Below, in pieces: positions 32,701-44,291 of a DNA stretch of 64,000 bases. Numbering within the stretch: position 1 is the first letter of the stretch; every line of letters begins with the position of its first letter. Position numbers and translations under genes: made by a program. Origin of the DNA: Punctularia strigosozonata HHB-11173 SS5 (Eukaryota; Basidiomycota; Agaricomycetes; Corticiales; Punctulariaceae); assembly GCF_000264995.1 (NCBI RefSeq), contig NW_006767443.1:366613-430612 (forward strand). Direction: 5' to 3'. The notes under the pieces are model-generated. The model saw nothing but the letters and a program-made list of their open reading frames with translations, ran no database searches and was not told where the DNA came from.

Positions 32701-35030
32701 GTCCCGCACGTTCTGCTCGCGCTCGAGCTTGAGGGCGCCGGTGAGCGCGATGCGGATGAGGATCTTGAGGTAGTGGGCGAGGCCGGTGACGAGCGCGAGC
32801 AGCTCCTGCGTCATGCCCATCCGGCGCGCGCCGGTTTCCTGCGTGTGCGAGAGGAGGGTGAAGAGGTCGACGGTCTTGCGGCAGAGCATGCGCGCCTCGC
32901 GCACGTGGGACATGCCTGCAACGTAGCCGGCGAAGACGTCAGTAAACGCGAAGCGTGAGACAAAGTGATCGGAGGTGAAACATACCTTTGAGGTTAAGCC
33001 TGGCGAAGTGATATTCAAGGTCGTCGATGGTCGCGAAGAGCACCTCGACGTGGAGGATGAACTTTTCCGCCATCCGGATCGCCTCCAGATACTGCCCGTT
33101 GCTGACTTGCCTCAGCATGTCTGATATGCACGCCGCGCTCGACTCTTCGAAGGCGGATAAGACCCTAGTCACGTCGAAGCAACAGGCAGCGCCGACGTCA
33201 GCGATCCAAACTCATGTAACCCACAAAAGGGGAAGACCGAGAGGGCGGCGGATCGACTCACGTCCATATCCGGTAAACCTGCTGCTCCATCCTGGCCTGC
33301 TTGTCCTTCAGGCTTGTCGCCGTCTCCCGCTTCTCCTCCTCGGCATAGTCCGGCTCACTCGGCCGGCCGTTCTCCGAGAGCTGGTCCGAAGACTGCGAGA
33401 GCTGGCTCTGGCTCTGCGATGCGTCGCCATCAGACGGCGCAGGCAGTATCATCGACTTCCTCGATACGAGTTTCACGTTCCAAAACTGTAAGTTTCCGCA
33501 TCGTCAGCGACGGTCCTTCCAATCTCTGGAATGGAAAGACGATGAAGAAACAGAACAAGAGTCACCTTGTTGATCATGTAGCACTCCGGGTGCCAACACT
33601 CATCCCGATTATTCCGGTTGATCTCCACAAACTGCTTCAATATCGCGCTGTTGCACCCCGCGCACTTGGTCGCGAACCGGGTCGAGTAGTGGTAGTGGCA
33701 GTACACGTCCCCGTCGTGCTCGTAGTACGAGTCCTGCGGGCCGAAGAGCGTGTCGCAGAGGGAGCACGTGAAGTGTTCGACGTGGAACTTCTTGTCTATA
33801 GATAGCGTGCGCCGCCGCGCGCGACGCGTGAACAAGGACAAAATGTGCGAGGAAGGGGAAAATGGCGTACTGCAAGCGGTGATGTAGGACCCCCGGAGCG
33901 CCATGCCGCATTGCGCACAGATCAGGTTCAGCCGCCGGAAGTAGTCCCGCTCGCACAAGGGATATTGTTTGCCATCCGGCCCGTCTATGGGGAAGAACTT
34001 GGACGCGACGACGGTGCCGCAATCCTACGTGATTCGTGATCAGATTCAGCAACGAGGCAAAGGTTTGCAGATATGAAATAACTCGCCAAGCACTTGAAGC
34101 AGTTGAGATGAAAGACGGTGCCCAAAGCACGCACGAAGGCGCCCTGCATGGGGCGACCGCATGCTGCACAGGCCCTGGAAAGACGGACCGTGAGTACGAT
34201 GGTGTTTAAGCGGCAGGAGGGAGGACAGATGCGAGGGAAAAGGCACCGAGACGCGGTGTGGCGGTGACCAAACGGGTTGGAAAGATCCAAGGATGTGGCA
34301 TAGTTGACTCACGAGGCAGCTACGTTGGCTGGGAGAGCGCCGTTGTTAACGCCTTGGATGGTATGATTGTTGCCCGCCCCTTGATGCGCCGAACGTCAGT
34401 ACGATGTGATGAAACATTGAGTGGTCGGGCCAATATCAATGCGCTCTAAGAGGGAGCGAAGGAAGAGGGCGAGGAGGTGCCAACGTCGAATGGCCAAAAC
34501 AGTACTTGACGGGGAGAAGGGGATAGTATGGTGGGCTATAGAGACATACTGCTGTTGTGATTTAGATCCTCGCTCCTCGCATGCGGTACGCCATCGTAGT
34601 CGCGATGCCTGTTACGCTCGAGATCGTGTGGTCCACCATACGTCGACGACCGTTGCGGCACGTTCAACCGGCCCGGGGTAGCGTCGGCCAAGCGAGGACT
34701 CGGGCTCCCGCTCACAGGTGCGGACGACGGGCCCCCCTGCGACTGCTGTCCTCCTCCCTGCCCCACGCCTAGCTGGTTCGACGACGCTGCCTGGGGCGGC
34801 TGCTGCTGTTGAGGACTCAGCTGTTGCGGTTGCGGTTGCTGCTGCTGTCGCAGTTGCTGCTGACGAGCGTCGTCCGTAGGGTGGTCGTTCGCGTCGTACC
34901 AGAGCCCCGCCGGCTCCTCCCTGACGGCGCTCTGCGATGGCCGCCGTTGCTGCTGCTGCTGTTGGGTGTGATGTTGCTGCGAGGACGAGGCGGACGGGGA
35001 CGGCTCCCGCGAGTGCGCTGCGCTGCTCAT
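29738..35030 (-). CDS. RGA1: LIM-domain Rho GTPase-activating protein (Rga1 type)
   Basis: Model: complement(29738..30080, 30138..30657, 30712..30918, 30970..31098, 31155..32915, 32986..33164, 33262..33485, 33566..33795, 33871..34024, 34087..34174, 34313..34379, 34550..35030), 1460 aa. It speeds GTP hydrolysis on Rho/Cdc42 and acts at sites of polarised growth. Order: a Gln-rich, disordered leader (about 20-110); LIM1 from about 185 (ACAACGRPMQG, CERDYFRRLN); LIM2 (CAQCGMALRG, CSLCDTLFG, KCAGCNSAIL); a helical linker; a third LIM-like zinc region near 630 (LCVKCGQTVEEDC, CQTCGK); and a RhoGAP domain from about 1065 with the arginine finger in GIFRKNG near 1113. The tail is Ser/Pro-rich. The intron 34025-34086 has a GC donor. 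The start is uncertain, because the frame stays open upstream to 35237. Confidence 0.93.
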
Positions 35031-35533
35031 GGTTCTGGAGTATCGTGCTGCTGCTGTCCGCGGCCGCGAGAGGGAGCCAGAGCGGTCGGGCGCGCGAGTG
35101 GTATACAGGCCAGCTGTGCTCGGCCGGGGTGAGGCTGCAGTCGACGGTGGAGATGAAGAGGCTGTGGTCACTTGACTCTGATCACCGCATCCGCATCTCC
35201 CTCGGCCGCGCTGCACCTGCAATTCTGACGCGGACAAGCGTTTATGGGCACACGATCCCTCCGATCAGGATGCTGTACGCTACAGGAATAACGCTAACTC
35301 TGATAGCCCGGAGAGAAAACCTACGTGGAACCCGGCACGGTGACTGTAAGTATGCTCCGGTGGTTTAGTCGCCGCGCCGCACGCAGCTTGGAGCATCAAA
35401 GCTAGCGAGCTATAAGGGCCTCTCATTCTTCCGGCACGATTGTACCAAATCCCATGACATATCGCATAGAATTTTATGGCGTGATGCAGTACAGCAAGAG
35501 ATAGACGACATGGAAACACAAGCAAATCCGAAT

Positions 35534-36448
35534 TTACTTGAGGGGGATGCTGCAAATACGTCAGTATCGGGCGCTTGGGCGACGTGGCAGTGAGGCACAT
35601 ACAAACGCGATGCTGGAAGGTTTCGATATCAGATCACGATAGTTACAGAATAGGGAAATGGATAAACTTACAGTGCGTGGCACCAATACCGGGCTTGCCG
35701 TGGCGCACGGGCTTGTACGAGCACGAGAACTCGGCAAGGTAGTGGCCAGTCATCTCGGGCTTGATCTCAACCGAGTTGAAGACCTACGTGTCTCGTCAGT
35801 AACCATTCGACCAGAGATGACCGCGAATCGCTCGATTTGGCAAAGTAGAAAACGGAGCAACACTCACCTTGCCGTTGTAAATACCGACGACAGAGCCAAT
35901 CATCTCCGGGACGATAATCATGTCACGGAGGTGGGTCTTCACGACGGCGGGCTTCTCGTTCGGGGGCGCCTCCTTCTTCGCCTTGCGGAGCTTCTTGATG
36001 AGGCCCATAGGGCGGCGCTTCAGACCGCGCTGGAACCGTCTCCGCGCACGGGCGTGGACCAACTACAAGCAAGCAATAACTTCAACGACGAGTCTCCTTG
36101 ATGATGAGAAGGTTTCATCGAACCTCCATGAACTGTCGCGGAGATCGTCAGTTCCGAGTCCGGTTCATATGTCGTGCGTACGCACCTCCTCATTGCCAAG
36201 GTCGAGGAGCTTGTCAAGCTCAACACCGCGGTAAGAGAAAGTACGGAAGGTGCGCTTCTTCTTGAGCTCGGCGGCGAGGGCGGGGTCGGTAATGTCCGCG
36301 TCTTGGGCGCTCTACAAGACGAGATAGCCATGGTCAGCCCCTCCCGTCTTCCTTTCACATCCAAGCAGCAAGTACGGTAACATGATGAGACAGCAGCACC
36401 CCAGCAGACCGTACTCTCAGAAATTCAACAGGAAAGAGCGCTCACCAT
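35534..36448 (-). CDS. RPS15: 40S ribosomal protein S15 (uS19)
   Basis: Model: complement(35534..35549, 35603..35612, 35672..35783, 35868..36062, 36186..36311, 36446..36448), 153 aa. It sits in the head of the small ribosomal subunit near the decoding site. Text matches the family throughout: [69 protein letters not shown], and the end GIGATHSSRFIPLK. The gene structure is unusual: the first coding exon is only the ATG, the fifth exon is 10 nt and the last 16 nt. All phases restore the known C-terminus, which could not be reached without the two tiny exons. It is divergent from ribosomal protein P2 with 353 bases between the starts. Confidence 0.95.
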
Positions 36449-36801
36449 TTTGATGTCTGTCGGAGGGGCGGGCGGGGGATGCGGACTCGAGCCAGTGAGA
36501 GAGGAAAGCGTGAGGGACTGTACAGCGCGTTCCCACGCTCAGCCACACCCTCATAACTTCACTTCCTTGCGTCTTTGCACTTTCTTTCCTCACCCTCGAG
36601 TAGAATCCACAGGTCTTCGCGTAGGCGATTAAAGGTGCATCCATCGTATCCTTACGTTTGAAGCCCAGAAAGCTGAAAAGACCTGCTGCAGTGATCCGTG
36701 GCTACCCGCTAAACCTTTTCAGCCCTCGTACATAACATCAAAGTACGAACGAGTACTCCCGTTTCCGTCGTTCAAGATGCTCAACTCTTGTATCGGGATA
36801 G
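36449..36801. promoter_or_regulatory. Shared promoter of RPS15 and RPP2
   Basis: Two ribosomal protein genes start in opposite directions across 353 bases, which would allow joint control. A short inverted pair CGTAC/GTACG lies around 36727-36747. A pyrimidine-rich stretch precedes the P2 start. No TATA box was seen. Confidence 0.55.
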
Positions 36802-37261
36802 ATGCGCCACATCGCCGCCTACCTGCTCCTCCAGATTGGAGGCAACGCCTCGCCGTCCGCTGCGGACGTGAAGAAGGTCCTCGGCGCCGTCGGCATTGAG
36901 GCCGATGATGAGCGCCTGGAGAAGCTCATCTCTGAGCTCGAGGGCAAGGACGTGAACGAGGTCTGTTCCTCCAGTATCCGCGTCGATTATCACGCTCACG
37001 GAATCCGTGTATTCCAGCTCATCGCTGAGGGCTCCGCCAAGCTCTCCTCCGTCCCCTCGGGCGGTGCTGCCGTCGCTTCCGGCGGTGCGCCTGCTGCTGG
37101 TGGCGCGCCTGCCGCTGCTGCCGAGAAGGAGGAGGAGAAGAAGGAAGAGGAGAAGGTTCGTACCTCGAGCTTGCTTATACTGCATTGGGACGCTGATTGT
37201 GCTTCGCTGCGATCCGCAGGAGGAGTCCGACGACGACATGGGCTTCGGTCTCTTCGACTAA
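36802..37261 (+). CDS. RPP2: 60S acidic ribosomal protein P2
   Basis: Model: join(36802..36960, 37018..37155, 37220..37261), 112 aa. P2 pairs with P1 on the ribosomal stalk and recruits translation factors. The N-terminal dimerisation domain reads [15 protein letters not shown], then [14 protein letters not shown] and [15 protein letters not shown]. An Ala/Gly-rich hinge and a Lys/Glu run ([11 protein letters not shown]) follow, and the end is [11 protein letters not shown], the family's factor-binding tail. Length is as usual for P2. The start MRHIAAYL and absence of the P1-type N-terminus favour P2 over P1. Confidence 0.96.
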
Positions 37262-38849
37262 ACGACGATTGGCGACCGATATCATCGTGTACTGCATTAT
37301 TGCCATCTGTAGCAATACAAGATATATCCGTTTGCGTGATCAACGCCTCGCCGTAGCTGTTGTGAGCTGCTACGGACTTCGCGATTGGCGTACTTGATCG
37401 AAGGCCATGTTGGACCGTCACTGGTAAAGACATACTTATTGTTGGCGCTAGCCAATCCTTGCCGTATGAATGATCGACATAATGAGTGCATCACAAAGTC
37501 CATCAGACGGTGAATACATACCTTCACGGACAGCAGTGTGCATCCGCACTGAGGCAGCTCACTTGCTTATGCTCCACTTCGGCAACAAATGAGTAATGAT
37601 ACTGCTAAGTATCCTGTGATATGATGGTTTTCGTCATCAAATTGCTCGGAGTCACTACTGGGCCGACAGCATATTTCATGCATGACGGAGGAATATGTTC
37701 CTCGCGCACATCGTGAAGGTTCGACGTTTGGGCAGTCTTAACCATCGTAGTGTTGTCGCCATGGTACAGAATTGAGGAATCGAATACAGCAAGTCCGTAT
37801 ATGCATACCACGTAATAAAGACAGTGCAGAATACAGTAAGCACAGAGGTCGCGGAATGCACGGCCGGGGATGTTTTGTGTAAACAACCTGCGATAAAGAC
37901 CGAGCTGCGCACCCTCGGAACTGTGCGTCTAGGCAGCCATATACGTAGCACACAAGATCTGGGTTGATGTAGTATGTCAGGATCCGGTTGCATGTATGTA
38001 ACGCTGACGATAAGCGGCGTCGGTGTGATGTACGGAGGGGAAGAAATGCCAGAATTCGGAGAACGTTGCAGTTTTCACCTGATGCCCAGTGCAGCGCGCA
38101 AGCCCGGATATAGGAGATCTCGACCGAAGGACGATACCCATTGCTTGCATCGACGTAATGAGCTCGAGACGGAGAGAGAAGCGGTAACTTTCAGCGAACT
38201 TGAACGGTCGGTAAGAATCTCGGCTTTCTTTGAGAAGCTCTTCTCCGGAGGTAAGTTGTCCAAGTCAGTGGTCGTGGGCTTGGCCATGAAGCCCGATACA
38301 AGATATCTGTTGCCTCACGATCCTCGCAATCGTCGATGTTAGGCTGCGCCCAGCTGCGTCTGCTGGCTCCGCACATGGCCGCATTTCGGAATTCGGTAAG
38401 ATATGATGATGCCCGAGGAAGCTCCAGGTAAAAGGGTTTATTGACATGTTGCCTCTGCATCGGTACAAGCACGTAGAGAAGGAAAGGCGGTGATCCACCG
38501 AACTCTTACGGCGTAGTGAAGGTGAAAAGCCAGAGGAAAGCATTCATAATTGCCGGCAGCCTAAGCCGAAGTATTCGTGGGACTATGCAAACTATATGGG
38601 GATAAGCGGTGAGGTATTACAGCATTCAACTTGCGTAATTTATCATCCCATTCGGTCAGCCCGGGTTTCGTCCCGTTCCTTTCGGACTGCTGCTGCTGCG
38701 TCAACCGAGCCCTAGTACCACTTACCCAATCGAAGTTATCCCTGTATATACCCCATCAACTCCAGCCCACATGGGGATAGATATAAGAAGCGCTAGATCC
38801 TGCCTCAGTCTCATCTATTGATCCTCCGAACATCCACAACCGCGATACT
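37262..38849. other. Gene-free 1.6 kb interval
   Basis: No supported gene. Open frames of up to about 120 codons near 37970-38340 lack recognisable motifs or partners. The right end is the expected promoter of the Zn2Cys6 gene, with ATAGATATAAGAAG about 80 bases before its start. Confidence 0.4.
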
Positions 38850-41827
38850 ATGCAACCCGAGGCTACAACATCCACGGGATTGTCAGACTCTGACTCTTTC
38901 GCGAGGAGGAATACATCCTGTGCAGAATGTCGACGTTCCAAACTAAAATGTGATAGGTCAACACCTAAGCTACATCTCCAGATTATTAGATGTGCTCAAT
39001 TGTGCTGTGATGACAGGCTGGTACCGTGTTCGTCGTGCAAGAAGCGCGGATGCGCGAATCTTTGTCCGCATGGCACTTTGGTCGCGGTCAAAGGAAATCA
39101 GTGCGACCTTCTATCGCATTGCTGCAATCAGCGTTCCGACTGACCGATTCCGACAATTCCGACAGAGCATTAGCTGCACAGTCTAAGAAGCTGGCGGAGC
39201 AAGTGAAGCAAATGTCGCTCAGGATCAGGAACCTGGAGATTGAGCTCGAAGCCGCCCGGGCCCTCCAGGTTTCTCGAGTCTATGAGCGTGTATCACGCAG
39301 TTCGACACCGCTTGAGAACGTTTCGCAGGTGGTGGCGCCGGGCATGCGAAGTACAAGCGCAGCAGGTACTCTGATTTTCGGAAACGATGGGCAAGTGCGC
39401 TACCATGGAGAGACGGCGGGATCGGAGGTGCGAAAGTTCGTCTTTGATTGAGACCTCGCATTCACATTGATGGCTTTAACCTCAGCACTTGGCATCCTGC
39501 CTTGTGGTATGTTAACTGCGAGTGACATGAACTATGCTCATACATTCGTCCAGGAGCAGCATGGTTCCGATCCTCAGAAACCTCGAGGTCATCGAGACCT
39601 CGGGCTGGCATCAAGCATCATTGAACTATCAAGAACATTCCCTTTCGGTATGTTCCGCCAATAATCGTATATATATGAATCTCAAATTGGAATTGTAGGC
39701 GACCGTCGAAGCACGGAAGTTTGTGACAAGGAGGATTTTGCTCAATACATCCCGCCGCAAGAGCAAGCCATACATCTATTCAGCCAGTACGCTGATGAAT
39801 GCGGATGGATGTGAGTAACGACTATTCACCTCGGAAATCTCGACTTTGGTTGACTAGACGGGCGCAGGTTCCGACCCATGGTTTGTAGCGATGCCGAGGC
39901 GCTCATACACGACGTTTATAACGAAATCCCCGGCGGGCCTCTAGGCAATGTTGACCTCCACAGGCTGTCGCTTTTCTTCACCCTGCTCGCCCTCGGGGCC
40001 CGCGCACAGGCGAATACCTCTTCTCCAGACGCCGAGCGGTACTACACTCTAGCGTGCGCGACCTTTGCCCTAGATCGGCAGCTTCTACGGCCATCGCTCC
40101 AAAGTGCTCGAACGTTATTTTTCATGGTCCTATACGAATGGTTCTTCGAAAGTGCGGACGTCGAGCGACCGTGGATGCTCTTGGGGCTCTGCGTTAGTGC
40201 ATGTCAAAATCTGCGCCTTGAGCGCGAACCTGCTTGGTCGTCAAACATGAACGAAGCAGAAGCGGAACCACGCAGAAGGATGCTGTGGGAGCTCCTTACG
40301 CTCGCGACCGTAACCGTGAGCGCCCATCCTACAGCCATTGCTGCCAGTCCTCGACGAAATTTTGTAGTCCATTCACGTCGGTCGGCCCTCCGCTCTGACC
40401 ATCCACAACATCGACGCACATTTCCCGGAGGACCCAAAGACAGTCGAGGATGCGGATGGTCATGCTGACTTTGGTTGTACGTTTCCACACGGTTCGACCA
40501 TATCCATCAGCTCACCACTCGTCCAGTCCACGCATGGAAGTTTCGTTATGCTGGTGAGCGTTCGGTCCTCCGTTCGGCGACGATCGCTATGCTGACACGT
40601 TTCCGTTATCACAGCCTCTTGTCTTTCTCGGGTTACAGATCACGTTTTAGGACCTCCGTCTGCCTACGCGGAACTTCTGGACGTGGATAAGGAAATCAGA
40701 GTACGAGGTTCCTACAGCATTGGCTGCACTGTGCTCACCGGATTTCAGCGTTATCCAGTTCCCGAACAGCTCCAAGTTCCCACCCAGGACCGTGACCCCT
40801 CTTGCTCGTGGTCGATCACTCCGCAATGCGCCCTGCAGCAGTACTGGGTATGCCCCTTGGCTGTAGAAACCGTCGCCAGCATTCTCATCGTCTTAACAGG
40901 TCATGTTCTATAAGGAAAGCAGTATGTCAATCTGCGACATTCGGACATTTCCGATCTAACCCGAAGATGTTTGAAAAGCGTTGCTATACATTCATCGGTC
41001 GTACGCCGGGCGAGCTCTGAAACATTGCCCTCACAACCCACTGTTACACGAATACGCACCTTCGGTGCTGGTGCTTTACCGCTCCGCATCGCGGCTCATT
41101 ACTACGGTTTGCGATCTCCACTCTATACATCCTGGGGCAATTCGTTCTGTTTCCTTATTCTGGTCTGGGATATTCTCTGCTTGTGTGAGTACCGCGGTGC
41201 TCCCAGCGCATGTGCCATATCAGATGCTGACGACTTCGGTTAGATCTCTCTCGGATCACTCGTCGTCGGGAGCCCGTCGTGCGCCTTGGCGGAGAGCGCT
41301 CTAGCTACCTTGGAGAAAGGTTATCTACTATACCAAGAGAGTGGACAGGGCTCAACTCACCCATCTACTCTAGTGAGTATCTTATATATCATATACTGTG
41401 AACCGTGCAGTAATCAGTAACCCGATACTAGGCTGCCCTCCATAAACTATTACCTAGAGCTCGTCGAGCCTTTGACTCGATCAGAGGGGTCGCCGTCGCT
41501 CACGACATCGCTGTGACTCCCGAGACTTCTCTGTACCTCCAAGACAACCTCGGGCTCCCTGCAGACGAGCTCCAAGTCATGGGAGGCTTCGGCGGCGTCC
41601 TGAGATTGCGAGTAGATGAACTGCAAAGCGTCCTGGAGCCGCCCTTCGCGGATGTGTCACTTCAGGATGCTGATATCGCCATCCCAGACGGATCCCAACA
41701 ACTCGGCCCGGGATGGCAGGGCGACCTGCAAATGTCACATCATCAATACATGCCGCCCGTGAACACATGGTTCGACGACATCTTCAGCATACCCGCCCAG
41801 CCTCCCATCATCAACCACTCTTGGTAA
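38850..41827 (+). CDS. Zn(II)2Cys6 transcription factor with fungal regulatory domain
   Basis: Model: join(38850..38956, 39017..39100, 39166..39427, 39486..39506, 39554..39647, 39699..39810, 39868..40309, 40368..40473, 40527..40553, 40615..40700, 40749..40847, 40900..40921, 40979..41184, 41244..41372, 41432..41827), 730 aa in 15 exons. A nuclear regulator. The zinc cluster has Cys at 24, 27, 34, 40, 43 and 48/52 (CAECRRSKLKC, VPCSSCKKRGC), followed by a coiled coil (KKLAEQVKQMSLRIRN). The central Fungal_trans domain runs from DLHRLSLFFTLLALGAR through RRRMLWELL, VGRPSALTIHNIDAHFPED and LLYIHRSYAG to the end NHSW. Every join keeps phase. A 60-nt segment at 39269-39328 could be an in-phase intron. 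A sister of the partial factor at the left edge in its zinc cluster; targets unknown. Confidence 0.88.
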
Positions 41828-42053
41828 TGCTTAATAGGCATCCCTAAGATGACGCTGAGCTATATATTCTCGATGCTTGTGCTCCCTGCTTCCAGGTCTC
41901 GCAACTAGAAATTTGCATACATATCGTACTGGTTTTATAATTCTTGCATGTCGACCCACCAGTCCATGCTGTATCATATCACAGCTTGCTGCTACCGTTG
42001 TGTAGAATACAAAGAGATCCTGATCGCTAGATCAGCGGCTTTTGCATTTACCA

Positions 42054-43514
42054 CTACATGCTTTGCGCGCTCAGTCCATCAATGATCTGCGTGGAGTTCG
42101 CGACAAATCCCAATCCTAAGCCACGACTCAGTGAAGCTGTTGTCACGGACATCAGATCGAGTACGTACCATTCGCATTGAAGATGACCATCTCCGTAGCG
42201 AACTCCGGGGAGCTGGTCGCGGAGGCGTCCTGGACGAAGATGGCGTCGTATCCCTTGTAAGCGGCGTCCTGCATATCGTCGCATGAGCCGTCAGCAGGCG
42301 CAACCTACGCGATCTCCGGCTCACCACGAAAGTTCCCTACATGTCATCGCGTCATCAATCGTGATTCTACAGTGCATGACTGGAGTGTACACACAAACAC
42401 ACACTGATCCGTATTGACGCCTGTGATGAAAACTGTTGAGATGAGGTTGTCCTGGAGGAACATGTTTCCAGGCGTCTGCGCCCCCCAGAAGCAGCTGAGG
42501 CGATCTAGTGGTAGACCATCAGTACATCAACATAATAGTTTAGACATTCGACATACTTTTAGGAAACTGGACGTCGGTTCCGTTTGCAATACCCTCTTGG
42601 GCGAGGTCCCAGAGAGGACCGTATTGCTGAGCCGTAAAGGAGCTCCCGTCAGGCTGCGTCATGATCACGCTTCCCGTTTGAGGACTGACTGACCTGGGCA
42701 TTCCACGACCCTGGCACCAGCTTGCGACCCATATCCACCTCTGTGCCGTTATCGTTGATCATGCCCATCTCATCACCCATGGTCATGTTCGGGTTGCCGC
42801 CGCTCGCGAAGTTGAAGAGGAACGCGGGCGGCATGGTCAGGAGATCATATTCGCTGAGACCCCACTGGCACCTGCATAGCGAACTCCGTCAACCAGACGC
42901 AACCGCAGGATGTGCGATGCAGGTAAACTATCATGACGAACCATATTACCTTGGATCCAGCAGCTCGGAAAGCATGGACAAGGTCGATGTTCGGCTGGAC
43001 CACCGCACGGCCAGCTGAAGAGGTGGACAAGTTGGGGTGCAGGAAGAAGTCTAGACGACGGCGGGCAATAAATCGATAAGAGTTTGTCTCTGCGAGGAAA
43101 GAACGTACTTTGCATGTCTGTAAGTAGTTCATGGCGACGGTGTTTGCTACGTATCTCGAACGGAATAGCAAAATACTATACCTATGATGACCAACGCGCT
43201 CCTCTCTGGGTTGATGAGTATCTGCCTGTTCAATTATCCGTGAGGGATCCGTTCACCAAAACCAGAGCAGCTCACTTGTTCGTGTTGGTCTGAATGGACT
43301 TGGCACCCGTGGAGTTGCCTCGGGTGAGGTCGAAACCATCAGAGCCGTACGTCCAGAAATTGTATAGATTCCCGAGGCTGTCCGATGATATATTGGCCCG
43401 CGGTCGTAGATGATTGAAAGTGCTGGTTCCTTCAGCGCCCGTGAATCCTGGCGTAGATGGCGCAATGGACAGGGCTTTTAAGGCCAGAGATATCACGGTC
43501 AGTAAAGCGATCAT
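42054..43514 (-). pseudogene. Isochorismatase-like hydrolase with a reading-frame break
   Basis: Exons: complement(42054..42115, 42169..42268, 42325..42336, 42395..42504, 42557..42653, 42694..42864, 42938..43050, 43109..43117, 43182..43227, 43276..43514). The family (cysteine hydrolases) has a catalytic Asp in LVIIDMQNFFLHP and a nucleophile Cys in VNTDQCVFGT; both are present. Other marks: WGLSEYDLLTMPPAF, GRKLVPGSWNAQ, WGAQTPGNMFLQDNL and AAYKGYDAI. A hydrophobic N-terminus (MIALLTVISLALKALS) suggests secretion. Two exons have 9 and 12 nt. In exon 43182-43227 the frame from exon 1 (KQILINPER) must shift by two bases to reach SALVII; a GAGAGGAGAG run there looks like a two-base slip. It may be a recent pseudogene, a polymorphism or an assembly error. 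Otherwise complete. Confidence 0.75.
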
Positions 43515-44291
43515 TGTGTGCAAAGAGTGGAGAGTGTGCGATCTCCCGAGTTTGGGTGGACGAGTAAACACCTCTATCGTGACTGGGCACGCCGGTTTTG
43601 TACGGCCAAAGCGACAACTCGGCGCTCCGTAAGCGTACGCAAGCGCTTCCAACACGTTGGATGCATGATAACGCGAGGTGCATGACCAGGCCCCACGTAT
43701 CGCGAAGGGTTTGCGCGTTCGGGAAGTTCTCAAAGTGAATACGGAAGAGACGAGAAGTGGCAAGGGCACGGTAGCGTGAGGGCCGATGACCTCCATAGAG
43801 AGCGACGAATCACAACACGCACTCTTCCGATGTATAAATATCTTTTCGATCGTTCAAACGTTCACTGTCGACGGATGATATCGGCCATCACCAGCGTGTC
43901 GTGTTAGATGGCCCACAGGCAACGCTACCCTGGAACAGTCTGTCAGGTACTTCAACACGTTGCAAGGCTGATGCAAGCATATTCGGTAAAACGCACCAGA
44001 ACATAACAAAGCCCCCGAGAGAAGCGAGATATATCAGCGCCAACTGGCTTAAGCTTGCAGGAGGACATGTGACCCTCAGGTGGTTTGAACCCCGGTGAAC
44101 ACGGGATAGCAGCATCTCTAATCTGAGGCTTCAGACTCAAACATTGTGGAGGCTAGTTCGTTTCGGATTTTGAGTCTTGTTATAAGTGTGTTCAAGCAGA
44201 TCGCAAATGCGCGGACCGGGGGGGGGGGGAGCAAAGAGGCGGTCCAGCGTACCGTCCGTGGTAAATCATCGCTCAACGAAGCGCCTTATAT
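43515..44291. other. Intergenic interval
   Basis: No supported gene. A run of 12 G occurs at 44218-44229. The minus strand to the left holds the hydrolase gene's promoter (GTATAAATATC-like text near 43832-43842 on the plus strand). Confidence 0.4.
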
